A stretch of DNA of 64,000 bases from Pomphorhynchus laevis (GCA_012934845.2 WNNJ02003451.1:62001-126000), one strand, 5' to 3'. Positions 33,515-44,764 are shown, counted from the first letter of the stretch. Program-made: numbers and translations. Notes: generated by a model not told the origin, from the sequence alone.

Positions 33515-35480
33515 TCTTTACAATAGTGACATTACCCAAGTCCGTGATTGGGATACGTTATCAGCTTCCCTCAAATATATCACAGACCGCGTCGCTCCAT
33601 TAAAACCCTTGCAAACCTGCTTGGTTAAACGATGAGTTAGTGAGACTTTTAAGAAAACGAAATAAACTCTTTAAATAACCTCTAAATAATCATACACTTC
33701 GTTTAGAATATCTACAGTATCGTCGCCGCTTCAACTACATGACATTGTTGAAGATGCAAAAGCATGAATCGAAAATCCTTGTATTATATAAAGTTTCTTC
33801 TAAGCTTTTCTGGAGCTATGTAAATAAAAGTAGAGAAGTTATTCCATCAATTTCCCTTTTGACCCATGACGGTAAGATCGTGAGATATCCTGACGAAGTT
33901 GTGAGAATGTTGGCAGAAGCCTTTCATCTTATTTGTCCCACTCCAATGACAGACTTTCGTCCAGCGCAAATTTCCGATAAATTCGTCTCCCATATGCCAT
34001 TAATTTCTTCAGCAGAGGTATAACGGGAATTCTTAAATTATCTTGTTACACGTCGGCTGGGCCGGACGATATTCATCATTCTTCAAAAACTCTATGACCT
34101 GCTAGCATTCCCACTATCAGAGATATTTAACATGTATCTATGTACATCATGCGTCCCTGATCAGTGGAAGCGATCTCACATTACTCAGATATAAAAAATG
34201 GAACAGATAAGGCCCATCCAATTATCGCACTGTAAGTCTGACAAGCGTTGTATGTAAATGTCTTGAATGGTTCGTGCATAAATACATAACTTCTCATTTG
34301 GATATATTTAAACTTCTGCACCCTTCTCAACATGGATTTCGCACTGGTCGTTCATGCCTCAGTAATTTAATTATGTTTCGTGAAAATTGGACGGATTAAG
34401 TAGCGGATAGGTATGGGGCCTATGTAATTTTTATCGATTTTAGTCGGGAGTTTGATCGAGTACTATATGATCCTTCGCTAGTAGTTTTGGTTAAATACGG
34501 TATCGATTCTTATGTAGTTTGTTGGATTAGTTCGTTTTTGAAGAGTCAGTCATATCAAGTGAGTCTAGACAGTAGTGTTTCTTCACCTCGTCATGTTTGT
34601 GCCGGAGTGCCACAAGGTACGGTTCTCGGCCCTTTACTGTTCAACATTTTCCTTCGTGATCTGTTATTAAGACTGAAATGCAATATCCTAGTGTTTGCGG
34701 ATGACCTCAAGTTATGGCGGTGCATTCAATCCTATCATGACTGTTTTCTGATACAGGAAGTTTAGACAATATTGATAGGTGGAGAAATGAGATAGGAATG
34801 ATGCTAAATATATCCAAGTGCTAAATGCACTTAGAACATAAGAAATTTCGTTTCAGATATAAATTAGGTGCCGAGGCAATTACGCAGATACAATGCACGA
34901 GAGATTTATAAAAACTTGTGCACAAGTCATCGAAGAGTAGCCAAAACAAATACAGAATAATCCAAACGACCAGGAAACTTAGCTATCTCGTCTGGAGGTG
35001 TTTTTGTATCCCATCGGCTTCCTGTCTTCAAAACATATACAATTGACTTATTCGTCATATTATTGAATATTGTATCCCTGCCTTATTTCCGTGTACACGT
35101 AGTGAGATGAATGAGTTTGAAAATGTACTCCGTAGTTTGACGAGATCGTGCCATTCCGTCAGGAAATTGTCTTATAAGGACCGCTTGCGCGATATAGGAG
35201 TTCCTTCAATCCGTTCTAGTACAGTATGTCTTGACATTTTATGTTTTAGGGATATGCTATTCAAACGACGGATTCCCGGTCGACTGTATTTAGCGAAACC
35301 AGCGAACTACTAAGCGAAGTCGTTCTCTTACTGCGAGATCCATGCATCACGGCAAAATCGGAAGACTATATCGCCTTTATCATCTAGAGGTGAGGCTTTG
35401 AAACAAACTTCCAGAGAATATCGTCAACATATCAAACAGAGCGCTCTTCAAGCAAACGTTAATTACATAGCATTGCACAT
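33515..35480 (+). pseudogene. CR1-like LINE relic between the LINE A arms
   Basis: Plus-strand degenerate RT. 33739-34023: SKLFWSYVNKSREVIPSISL and EVVRMLAEAFHLIC (connecting domain). Then WKRSHITQI (stop) and the NYRT region at 34180-34260. Next HPSQHGFRTGRSCLSNLI near 34318-34370, FIDFSREFDRV-like motif A at 34425-34460, VCAGVPQGTVLGPLLFNIFL and ILVFADDLKLWRC (34487-34765; FADD intact), and thumb KLSYKDRLRDIGVPSI (35107-35313). Related to LINE C (same KLWR, EDRLR landmarks) but much more diverged. No endonuclease left. Confidence 0.75.
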
Positions 35481-35689
35481 TTTCTAATTTCAATATCCTG
35501 TATACGGATTAAGATGTTGTTGACATAAAATTGGTTTTACTGTGAGCAGGCAAAACAGCTGCATGGCTGTAGTCTTGCATGTCATAATAATGTTTCAGAT
35601 TGTGCCCGTGAACTATTCTTATAGCATATATCTGGAAATTATTGTGATATCTCTTAGAATGACAATGGAATATAACAATAATACAAATT

Positions 35690-38600
35690 TATTTAATGTG
35701 GCAAATGCGTACAAGTAGTACGCTTACAAGTCCACAAACAAAAATGAAAAAGTCAAGTAGATAAATTGTCTAAATGGGATCGGATTTGTCGTTTGAAGCA
35801 CGGCAAGGAAGTTGATTGGCGTATATGAATAAGCAGATGGTTCTACGATAGAGGAGCAGCCACAATGAAAGAGCGGAGTCCAAAGGAGGTAGAGTAGTTT
35901 GGGACATGTAAAAGAAGGGAATAACAGGAACGCAAGGAACAGTAAACAGGACGAGAATTATCAAGAAAAGTAAGGTTGAGAAATGAAGGGGTTTGAAAAG
36001 TTACAAGGCGAAAAGCAACGATAAGAAGACGAATTTGAACACGACAATAAATTGTTGGCAAATCGAAAGAAGCAAGATGGTAGGATGTATGATCAAAACG
36101 ATGAAGACGGAGGATAATTCGGACTGCTGCGTTGACGATGCGTTGTAGAGGAAGAAGAGTGGATTTAGGTGATTTGGAAAATAGACAAAGACAATAATCG
36201 AGTTTAGAAAAAAGGAGAGAAGATATGAGAGTCATACAAGAAAGTAAATCGATCAATCTACGAACTTGACGGAGGTTGCGGAGTATCAAGGTAGATGAGC
36301 GTACTTTATCTCTAACGAAAGGTTTAAGTGAAAGTCGGTTGTCAAAATGGAAGCCTAGGAAAACGAGATTATCAACGATAGGAAGAATTGCAGAATTTAA
36401 TGATACGGAGAGAGGTTCGAAGCCGAAGCTTCGAGGTAGGATCCACATAATTTTGGATTTATCAGGATTCAGAGAAAGGCGAAGGGAAGAAAAATGATTG
36501 GACATTGAGACAAGACAGTCGGAAGCGGAAACACTAAGATCGTGAATACGATAAACAGGTGCATGAGCATAGATGAGAATGTCATCAGCATATTGCATAA
36601 CATGGAAGTTAAATTTATGAGAAATCGAAGATAAATCAACGATAAGAAGAGAGAAAAGTATAGGGCCTAATACGGAGCCTTGTGGAACACCGGACGGAAT
36701 GGACGGAGGCTGGGAAAGAGAAGAGTTAGAATAGACGCGAAATGTACGGTTTGAAGATATGAAGAAAACCATGATACAGTGGGTAAAGAGAGACCATAAT
36801 CATGACAAAGGCGATGGAAAATAATCGAGTGATCGACGATGTCAAAAGCAGACGATAGATCAAGAGAAACTATGACACTACATAATTTATGATCGCGCGA
36901 GATGAGTAAGTCATTATAAACTTTAATACAGGCAATTTCAGTAGAGTGATTAGAGCGAAAAGCGGCTTGGAAGGGAGGAAATAAGTTAGAGAAATAGATA
37001 TATGTATTAACTTGCTTAAGAACGAGACGCTTAAGGAGTTTAGAGAGGGTTGGGAGAAGTGAGATTGGACGGTACGAAGATGGTAGTGAGGAGTCGAGAG
37101 ATTGCTTTTTGATGAGAGGACGAACAGTGGCGCATTTTCATATGGAAGGAAATGTACGGCTACGGATAGACGAGTTGAACAATGTGGAGAGGAAGGGTGA
37201 TATAGAGGAGCAGATATTTTTAAGCAAGTGAGTTGGAATTGGGCCATAAGGAGAGGTTTTATTAGGTAATGACAGCAGAACCGAAGAAACTTCATCAGAC
37301 GAAACGGGAAGAAGGTGGAATAGTTCTGGGAGGGAAGTATTTAAAGAGAAGAGTGGGTACAAGGGTGCTATAGGTAGTAAGGAAAGTAAATTAGATAGCT
37401 TAGTTTGTAGATAAGAAGAAAATTCATCAGGATTTTTATTACAAGGGGTAGATGATCGTGAAAGAATTGAGTTTAAGATTTAAAAAAAAGGTTTATACAT
37501 ACGAAAAGAGTGACGGAGTCGACGCTTAGAAAGACTACAGTCAGAATCGAACCAGGTAGCATTGCGCAAGCGCTGGGAACGTCGAAGTCTACTAGGCAGA
37601 AGGTTATTGAGGATCGACGTAAGTTCATAATCAAACAGAATGCAGAGATCATCTGGAGAGATAGTTAAGAGGAAGTGAAAAGAGTGAAGAATTGAGTAAG
37701 GATGTGCAGAGAATAGGGATATGGAGAAGCTTCCAGTGTCGACTTGGTGTGGATAATGGTAAAGGCGGAAAAGGAGGATGAGGACGAGTAAGAGTAAGAG
37801 TGACAAGGAAATGATCGGACAAACCTGGATCAGTAATTGACAAGGATGTATAGTCATTGAAGCAGTTAGGAACAGGATGATGTCGAGAGCACCGACGAGA
37901 ATATGAGTTGGGTTTGTTGAAAGTAATTTATAGTTAAAATCCGAAAAAAGATTAGTTAAAGTGATAGAGTCAGAGTCAGCCGGGCGATCAAGACGAATGT
38001 TAAGGTCACCGAGAACAAAAGAAGGAGATTAAGACAATGAACACTGAGACATTAGATCTGCAAGGTCGTTAAAGTATATACGTGATGGGGCAACTGAACC
38101 TGGACGGTATACAATCACAAGTTCCAGAGGGAAAGGAGTTGATAATCTGCATGTGAGTAATTCGAACGAAATTTTACGGATGTTAACGTTGATTTTACGT
38201 AAAGACATTGGGTGACGAGCAATGGCAACAATACCGCCATGCTTTGAAGCAGTAGATGTATGTTATGCAATTTGACGAGCTGATTCAACTAGAGAACAAC
38301 CAGAGCGACATAGACGACGAATAGCAAGATCGTCGGAGTCAGAGTGCCATGATTCGGTAATGCAGAGAATATCGATAGATAATTGATCGAAGATATCGAG
38401 AAGCATATCAGCTTTATGAAGAATGGAGCGAGTATTGAATAGACTAAGACGAAAATTATGCTTAGGAGCGAGATCGACTAGCGAAGAAGACAAGGGGGAG
38501 AGATATGACCCATCGAATTTTTGGCCTTGTGTGTACAACGTGAAAATTTCCGTTGATTTGACGTATAGATAAGGATGACTCGCCGTTTGTTTCACGTCGA

Positions 38601-38860
38601 TGTTTCTCAATGCGAGCTAAATTGAGCCGGGCAATATCAGAAGAACGGTCAGGAAAGATACGACAAGTAGATGAAGTGGTAAGAAGTTTAAAACGTTGGG
38701 AGAGTACCGAAGAGGCATGTGAACTATGTCGAAAAACGATTTTTAAGAGTGGAGTACTGAGATGATTGGATTTAGTTGATTTGTATAAACGAATAAAGGA
38801 TACAGGAGCGATACTATTGAAGAGGGATGGGTTATCATCAGGAAGAATGGTTGCTAGGAT
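35690..38860 (-). pseudogene. LINE A copy 2 (inverted relative to copy 1)
   Basis: Minus-strand LINE A, about 3.2 kb. The 3' end comes first: hairpin GCGTACAAGTAGTACGC at 35707-35723. The 35843-36772 frame (309 aa) holds SIPSGVPQGSVLGPILFSLL, NFHVMQYADDILIYAH, the thumb and the C-terminus; 36870-37362 holds the RT fingers; 37480-37857 the post-endonuclease linker. The endonuclease occupies 37800-38610, with LCITESWHSDSDDLAIRRLC intact near 38290-38370. The ORF continues upstream as far as the DNA complementary to the ILATILPDDNP codons, where the 15-bp minisatellite takes over. Several frameshifts and stops; inactive. Confidence 0.85.
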
Positions 38861-39160
38861 ATTAGCAACTAATGGTTGATAGGATACTAGAATGGTTGCT
38901 AGGATAATGGTTGCTAGGATAATGGTTGCTAGGATAATGGTTGCTAGGATAATGGTTGCTAGGATAATGGTTGCTAGGATAATGGTTGCTAGGATAATGG
39001 TTGCTAGGATAATGGTTGCTAGGATAATGGTTGCTAGGATAATGGTTGCTAGGATAATGGTTGCTAGGATAATGGTTGCTAGGATAATGGTTGCTAGGAT
39101 AATGGTTGCTAGGATAATGGTTGCTAGGATAATGGTTGCTTGGATAATGGTTGCTTGAAT
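38845..39160. repeat. 15-bp minisatellite, about 18 copies
   Basis: Head-to-tail AGGATAATGGTTGCT units from about 38891 to 39157, nearly perfect, with diverged units at both ends. The unit is a duplication of LINE A coding DNA: copy 1 has the complementary codons for ILATIL at 30177-30195. A 15-bp period keeps the reading frame. The long open frames on both strands here are by-products of the repeat, not genes. Confidence 0.95.
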
Positions 39161-39385
39161 ATCTTTTCAGTTGGTTATAATCCAAGGAATTTCTGTACCA
39201 AATCTCGAAGCTTTCTACTACAGAAGATTTAGTCGCTTTCGATGTTTTAACGACATATATTGCAGTAATTTTTTCACTTTTTTACTTGTTGATTTCTTTT
39301 TTATTTCTTTTATTTTTATTTTTTAATTTTATTTGTTTTCAGTGGTCGGTTTAATATTATCCTCGTGTGGTTGTTTGAATCCTAT
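39161..39385. other. Spacer before the satellite array
   Basis: Pyrimidine-rich, T-dominated plus-strand sequence at 39265-39345 ending TTTTCAGTGGTC. No gene. Confidence 0.4.
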
Positions 39386-39911
39386 CAGTGAGTACTTCAT
39401 TCTACTGATGAGTGTTGCCGGATACTCATTGGTCGTCTAGAAGTGAAAATCGTGCCTGAAAGTCGTGAATCAAAGTGCTGTCTAAAAATCAATACCATTT
39501 TGTATAAATGCCGTATTTCGAAAGAAATCCTGGACCGTTGTCTACTTAGCACATCCGTGCACTACTATTATACATGCTGTATCAATTAAGGATTCAACGA
39601 GTGCAACGACAATTCAGAAACAACCTCTGCCTAGTGTTTAAGGATGGTCCGCACAGCAATTCGATCTAGCTAATAGCGTAAGCCTCAGACAATTAAGCAG
39701 TGTCGGAAACGCCTTTATTCACAATGTCACAAAGCAACCGACAAGGCCAGTGAGTACTTCATTCTACTGATGAGTGTTGCCATGTACTCATTGGTCGTCT
39801 GAAAGTGATATCGTGATTGAAAGTCATGAATCAAAGTCCAAGTCTAAAAATCAACACCAATTTGTATAAATGCCGTATTTCGAGAAAGAAATCATGGACC
39901 GTTGTCTACTC
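39386..39911 (+). repeat. 362-bp satellite, left part
   Basis: Tandem satellite. The landmark CTGATGAG occurs at 39405 and 39767, exactly 362 bp apart; the same spacing (42967 and 43329) holds in the right part. Each unit contains AGTACTTCATTCTACTGATG, TAAATGCCGTATTTCG, GACCGTTGTCTACT, AACCTCTGCCTAGTGTTTAA, GGATGGTCCGCACAGCAAT and a 5S-rRNA-like ATTAAGCAG-GTCGG block. It stops at GTTGTCTACTC, where a LINE B begins. Confidence 0.9.
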
Positions 39912-42740
39912 AAAATTCGATATCGCTAAATCTACCCTACATATCTTCTCCACTAGATTCTTTCGCCACCACACACGGTTTCCGCGCTGGCCTCCAAAAC
40001 ATTAGATATATTCTTAAAATAAATCCGATCTAATCCTCAACATATAAACAAAGCAACCCATCGATCTCTTCTGCCTCACCGAATCCCGGCACTCAAATTC
40101 CGACGATATTCCCATTCGCCGTCTGCTCTCTGCAGGTTGCTTCCTAGTCGAATCCGTGCGCAACCACAACTCAAAATTCGCCTTCTGCTAAATTCTCTTA
40201 TAATGGCGGCATGGTCGCATTCGCGCGTCAACCAGCATATCTTCGCAAAATCAATCCCCCTTTCAGTCCTTGCTCTTTTGAATTGCTAACTTGTCGTTCT
40301 TTTAACCCGATCACTACAAATCTCGCTATTGTATATTGCCCTGGTTTATCAGCTCCTACATTCTTATTTTTTACCAAACTCGCCGACATCCTTTCTCATT
40401 GTTCTTTGTCCTCAATTCCTTCACTCCTTCTAGGCGACTTCAACATCCGCCTAGACCGCCCCTCTTCCACGGATTCCATCCGGTTCATCAACATTCTATC
40501 CAACTACAATTACAAACTAATCTCGACTGCCCCCAAACATATACTTGGTGGGGCACTCGACATCATCGCTGTCCCCGATCATTTTGCTGCCTACACCTCA
40601 CTGTCCATCTCTGATCCTAGTCTATCCGATCACATTCTTACCACTCTTGATCTCACTCACAACCACACCCCTCCTCACACACCTACAATCCTACGTCGCC
40701 CTTGGAGAAATCTTGACCTCTCCCTTCTCCGCTCTGCCTTACTCAAATCATCTCTATCATTACCCACAATAACATATTCATCTCCTCACGATCTCGCCTT
40801 TCTTTTCGACTCTAAACTCACATCCACTCTCGATATTCTCTTGCACTTCAAGTCTCACCCACACCGTCGCTTGCACCGTGCCCCATGGTTTGACATCCAA
40901 TGCCTACTCTCAAAGCGTCGACTCCGCCATGCTTTTCGAGTCTATCACCGCTCTCTCAGACGTGATTTCCGCTCGATCACTCCGTCTTTCCGTGATTCCT
41001 ATCTTGCTCTTCGCCGGTCTCATCTCAACCTACTACGTACCAAATGCAACTCCTTCTGGCAGCATAAAGTCATCACTTCATTCAACTCTAAGACTCTCTG
41101 GAATACTTTTAACTCAATCCTAGCTCGTTCCTCTACGCCGTGCAACATCAATGCTAATGATTATTCGTCATTTCTCCAGACTAAAGTATCCACGCTGCTC
41201 TCTCACACCCCGGTCTCCATCCTATCCCACTCTGCCCAGTCTACTCTCATCCTTCCGGAACTCTTTCATCTTCTCCCTGTCTCACCTACAGAAGTATCAT
41301 CTGTCCTCATGTCCTTGCCCAACAAAACCTCACCTGCCGATCCCCTGCCTACCCACATATTAAAATCTATATGCTCATCGATATCCCCATTTCTCACAAC
41401 CTTGTTTAACTCGTCCATCCGCAGTTGTATCTTCCCTTCAAACTGGAAATCCGAAATCGTTCGTCCCCTACTAAAGAAACAATCGATCGACCCAACCATT
41501 CCTTCTAGCTATCGCCCCATTTCACCACTCCCTACTCTTTCTAAGCTCTTAGAACGCCTCATCCTAATACAGGTCAACGATAATATCTCCTCATCCAATC
41601 TGTATCCTCCTTTCCAATCCGCTTTTCGCTCTTATCATCTACAGATATCGCCTGTATGAAAGTTTACAACGACTTACTCATTTCTCGAGACAAGAATCTG
41701 TATAGTGTTCACATCTCCCTCGACCTCTCCTCCGCATTCGACATTGTCGACCACTCCATCCTCCTTTCTCGCATTCGTTATGATTTCGGCTTTTCTTCCT
41801 CCTCCGTAGCATGGTTTGCATCATATCTATCCCACCGTTTATTTCGCGTCTGTTCTAATTCATCTTCCTCTCCTCCTTTCCTTATTTTTTGCAGGGTCGC
41901 ACAAGGTTCAGTCCTAGGTCCGCTGCTTTTCTCTCTTCTGCTTGGCGATCTCTCTCCATTTATCAAACCTTACTCCTTTAACGTCATGCAATACGCCGAT
42001 GACATCATCATCTATGCTCATGCACCCGCACATCGCATACACGATATTGGCATTTCTGCCTCCAACTGTCTTTCTTCTATCTTCAAACGTCTCTCTAATC
42101 TCCGTCTAGTTCTAAACGCCGACAAGTCCAAAATAATGTGGATCCTCCCCCGTAAACCAAACATATCTCCTCCCATTGTTTCTTTTTATCGATCATCCTT
42201 ATAGTCCACAATATTACTTTCTTAGACTTCCATTTCGATGATCACCTTTCCCTTAAACCATTCGTCCGTGACAAAGTCCGTTCGTCAAACTTAATTCTCC
42301 GAGACATCCGCCGTATCCGCTCCTTTATCGACTTCCGTTCTTGTATGTCTCTTCTTTCATCGCTTCTTTTCTCTAAAATCGATTACTGCCCTAGCCTTTT
42401 CGCCAATTTTTCACAATCCATAATCCTACCGCTACAACGAATAATCAACATCGCCGTTGATTATTTGCCCAACTCTCCTGGCCCACCATCCACATCCGCA
42501 TCAAACTCCGCCTTTTTCTCGTAACTTTTCGTCTCATCGCTGTCGGCTCCCCATCTTTCATCAACCTTCCTTTCTTAGACGACACTCGCCCCACCTCGCT
42601 ATTGCTGCGTTCCCGTCATACCCTCTTACTCCACGTTCCAAAATACTCCTACAGCTATGGTCTCCGATCCTTTCTCGTCGCCGCCTCACTCGCCTGGAAT
42701 CAACTCCATCTCGAAGTCCCTGTTAAAAATAAATATTTGT
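39912..42740 (+). mobile_element. LINE B inserted in the 362-bp satellite
   Basis: 5'-truncated LINE B starting at the endonuclease boundary (AAAATTCGAT, the KFD codons) and ending GTTAAAAATAAATATT. The 40211-41659 frame (482 aa) holds most of the APE endonuclease (LLGDFNIRLDRPSSTD, GALDIIAVPDHF, SDPSLSDHILTTLDL with the SDH box intact) and the RT fingers (LPNKTSPADPLPTHILKSIC, SSYRPISPLPTLSKLLERLI). 41656-42204 in another frame carries HISLDLSSAFDIVDHSILLS, VAQGSVLGPLLFSLLLGDLS (canonical VPQG reads VAQG), NVMQYADDIIIYAHAPAHR. 42457-42726 is the C-terminus. The 3' hairpin region is deleted. Flanks share TACTC (39907-39911 and 42741-42745), extendable to about 9 bp with one indel, fitting a target-site duplication. 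Confidence 0.85.
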
Positions 42741-43433
42741 TACTCAGCACATCCGTACACTACTATTATACATGCCGTATCCATTACGGATCCAACGAGT
42801 GCAGCGACAATTCAGCAACAACCTCTGTCTAGTGTTTAAGGATGGTCCGCACAGCAATCCTATCTGGTTAAAAGCGTAAGCCTCAGAGTATTAAGCCAAG
42901 TGTCGGAATAACCTTTTTCACAATGCCACACAGGCAACCGAAACGACCAGTGAGAACTTCATTCTACTGATGAGTGTTGCCGGGTACTCATTTATCGTCA
43001 AGATGTGACATGGTGACTGATAGTCGTGAATCGAAGTCCAGTATATCAATCAGCACCATTTATTATAAATGCCGTATTTCGTAAGAAATCCTGGACCGTT
43101 GTCTACTCAGCACATCCATGCACTACTATTATACCTGCCGTATCCATTAAGGATCCAATGAGTGCAGTGACAATTCAGCAACAACCTCTGCCTAGTGTTT
43201 AAGGATGGTCCGCACAGCAATTCGATCTGGTAAAGTGCGTAAGCCTCGGAGAATTAAGCAGGGTCGGAAACGCCTTTATTCACAATGTCACACAGTCAAC
43301 TGAAACGACTAGTTAGTACTTCATTCTACTGATGAGTGTTCATGGTACTTATTGGTCGTCTAGAAGTGAGATGGTGACTATAAGTCGTGAATCAAAATCC
43401 AGTCTAAAAATCAACACCATTTTGTATATATAA
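42741..43433 (+). repeat. 362-bp satellite, right part
   Basis: Continuation of the satellite after the LINE B insertion, about 1.9 units, with CTGATGAG at 42967 and 43329. The 43195-43335 unit is the best match to 5S rRNA: TCGGAGAATTAAGCAGGGTC then GG at 43246-43267, followed 40-odd bases later by GTTAGTACTT. GAAAC precedes CTGATGA by 22 nt in both units here. It ends in AT-rich DNA near 43433. Confidence 0.9.
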
Positions 43434-43667
43434 CGAGAGAAATATATTGGGGGAGTGTAATAAACTGACTTGTGGGGTCTTTATATATTAATTTTGTGTT
43501 AGTTTTTTAATAAATTAAAATAATTTGCCAATTCTTGATTTGAAATTTTTGTGATTTATGATCAAAAGCATTCATTCTATGCTGTATTATTATACATGGC
43601 ATTTGTGCTAAGAAAATATCCAGTACAAATGATAACATAAAAACGCCCATTTTTGGTTGTTGCACAA
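43434..43667. other. Short AT-rich spacer 3' of MRPS21
   Basis: Non-coding. On the minus strand this is the likely 3' UTR and flank of MRPS21. No clear polyadenylation signal can be fixed. Confidence 0.4.
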
Positions 43668-43928
43668 TTATTGCCAAGGCCAAGGAGTCATTCGATTCGT
43701 TTTCATTATAAGATTGATTTTTCTTTCCATATCGTTGTTGTAGATTTGATAAGCTTTCTCAAAGCATAAACGATTCCTCTTCTTGCACGGTTTTTCATAG
43801 TATTGCCATCTTCTAGCAATTTCGAATAGACGTTCATTGTTTAATATACGATTCAGTGAACGATATGCTGCGTCCACGTCATTTGATGTAACAAGGACCG
43901 TTCTGGCTATGAATCGAGATTTCGTCAT
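43668..43928 (-). CDS. MRPS21: Mitochondrial ribosomal protein bS21m (MRPS21)
   Basis: 86-residue protein of the mitochondrial small ribosomal subunit, homologous to bacterial S21. From the second ATG (43926-43928): MTKSRFIARTVLVTSNDVDA, AAYRSLNRILNNERLFEIAR, RRWQYYEKPCKKRNRLCFEK, IYNNDMERKINLIMKTNR, ending TPWPWQ. The FIARTV.V, AYR.LNRIL, YYEKPC.+R and KI..LM+.NR....PW blocks match animal MRPS21 throughout, and the length (86 versus about 87) is normal. I chose the second ATG because the sequence directly before it is TTATTCAATATTGCAG, a typical splice-acceptor, so a 5'-UTR intron or spliced leader probably joins there. Only intact host gene found. Single exon for the whole coding part. Confidence 0.9.
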   Translation of the reverse strand: MTKSRFIARTVLVTSNDVDAAYRSLNRILNNERLFEIARRWQYYEKPCKKRNRLCFEKAYQIYNNDMERKINLIMKTNRMTPWPWQ

Positions 43929-43945
43929 CTGCAATATTGAATAAT
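43913..43945 (-). promoter_or_regulatory. Candidate splice acceptor at the MRPS21 start codon
   Basis: On the minus strand TTATTCAATATTGCAG abuts ATGACG. AG directly before the start codon suggests a cis 5'-UTR intron or a trans-splice site. The same sequence is kept in the partial duplicate (about 44947-44979). Confidence 0.45.
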
Positions 43946-44029
43946 AAAATTATCTGACATGCGTAAAGCCAACCTTAAGATTATATTCAAAATTAATTTT
44001 TAAAAATGTTCCAAGTGAAATATGTGTGT

Positions 44030-44350
44030 AAAAATAATATGGTGAATCTTATTAATAATATGAGCGATCTCAAATCTAGATGTTACAAAGTACCGTTAAG
44101 AAGCCCCACCATGCGCAAAGCTTTAGCATACACGTAATCAGTATTAAGCTTACCGGAGAGTTCGTTTGATAACATTATTCCCAAGTCCTTTAAATAATCA
44201 ACATTGCTTCCCATCAAGAAAACACAATTATTATCATATAGAAAACACAGTAAGTCAAAGACTCTTTACAAGTTGCATCACAGGAAATCAAAGTAAAACT
44301 TCACACATCGCAATCAATTATCTTGGTTAAATCTTTATCCAACTTAAGCT
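44030..44350 (-). pseudogene. LINE RT thumb fragment
   Basis: Minus-strand frames read NCVFLMGSNVDYLKDLGIML, SNELSGKLNTDYVYAKALRM, VGLLNGTL, preceded by HAFKLKLDKDLTKIIDC in another frame. The KDLGI.L...L...........KA.RM.GL pattern is the RT thumb of CR1/L2-group LINEs. It lies between MRPS21 and its partial copy. Confidence 0.65.
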
Positions 44351-44461
44351 TGAAAGCATGAATATTATTATTATATTATTATAATAATATAATAATAATC
44401 AATTATCTTGGTTAAATCTTTATCCAACTTAAGCTTGAAAGCATGAATATTATTATTATAA
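44312..44461 (+). repeat. 85-bp tandem duplication with (AAT/ATT) palindrome
   Basis: AATCAATTATCTTGGTTAAA recurs at 44312 and 44397 (period 85). The unit ends in a self-complementary ATTATTATATTATTATAATA run. Confidence 0.85.
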
Positions 44462-44469
44462 TATTCTAT

Positions 44470-44762
44470 AATATCTCGCTTGTCATCGCCGTGATTCTTC
44501 TTGTATATGCCGCTTCTGTGCTTCTTCCTGTGATGCATTGCTCCATGCTCTAGCCTGCCCTCAACTCAGCCTTATGTCACTTCAAGAGATTAATGATCTT
44601 CGTCATTGATCAAAAAACGACGCATTAAGAAGACAATATGTATACTTCAAATTTTGTTGATTCTGACTAATTTCCTATTTTGTAATTATTTGCCCAGCCG
44701 AAAGGCGGAACGGGAAATAAAACTCTGTATTATTATTATATTGTTATAATAATATAATAATA
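44470..44762 (+). pseudogene. LINE 3' end fragment with ATT-type tail
   Basis: Non-coding 3' end resembling CR1-group tails: TTTGCCCAGCCGAAAGGCGG, AACGGGAAATAAAACTCTGT (about 44688-44728), then a (TTA)n tail with an ATTATTATAATA palindrome. The coding part upstream (CCGCTTCTGTGCTTCTTCCT) is too short to assign. Confidence 0.55.
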
Positions 44763-44764
44763 AT

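Noticed and set aside
38892-39185. Long open frames on both strands (repeating MVARI or SNHYP) as proteins
   Set aside because: They are direct products of a 15-bp tandem repeat, which keeps all frames without stops.
39396-39430. Standard hammerhead starting at CTGATGAG in the satellite
   Set aside because: GAAA does not follow at a conserved place in the four units; only the upstream GAAAC is shared by two.
41266-41499. Minus-strand frames opposite LINE B RT
   Set aside because: Antisense shadows of GC-richer LINE coding DNA; the sense frame has all RT motifs.
43195-43335. Functional 5S rRNA gene
   Set aside because: Only two blocks match and they are separated by about 40 extra bases; the other units have lost even those matches. 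No terminator-like T-run follows.
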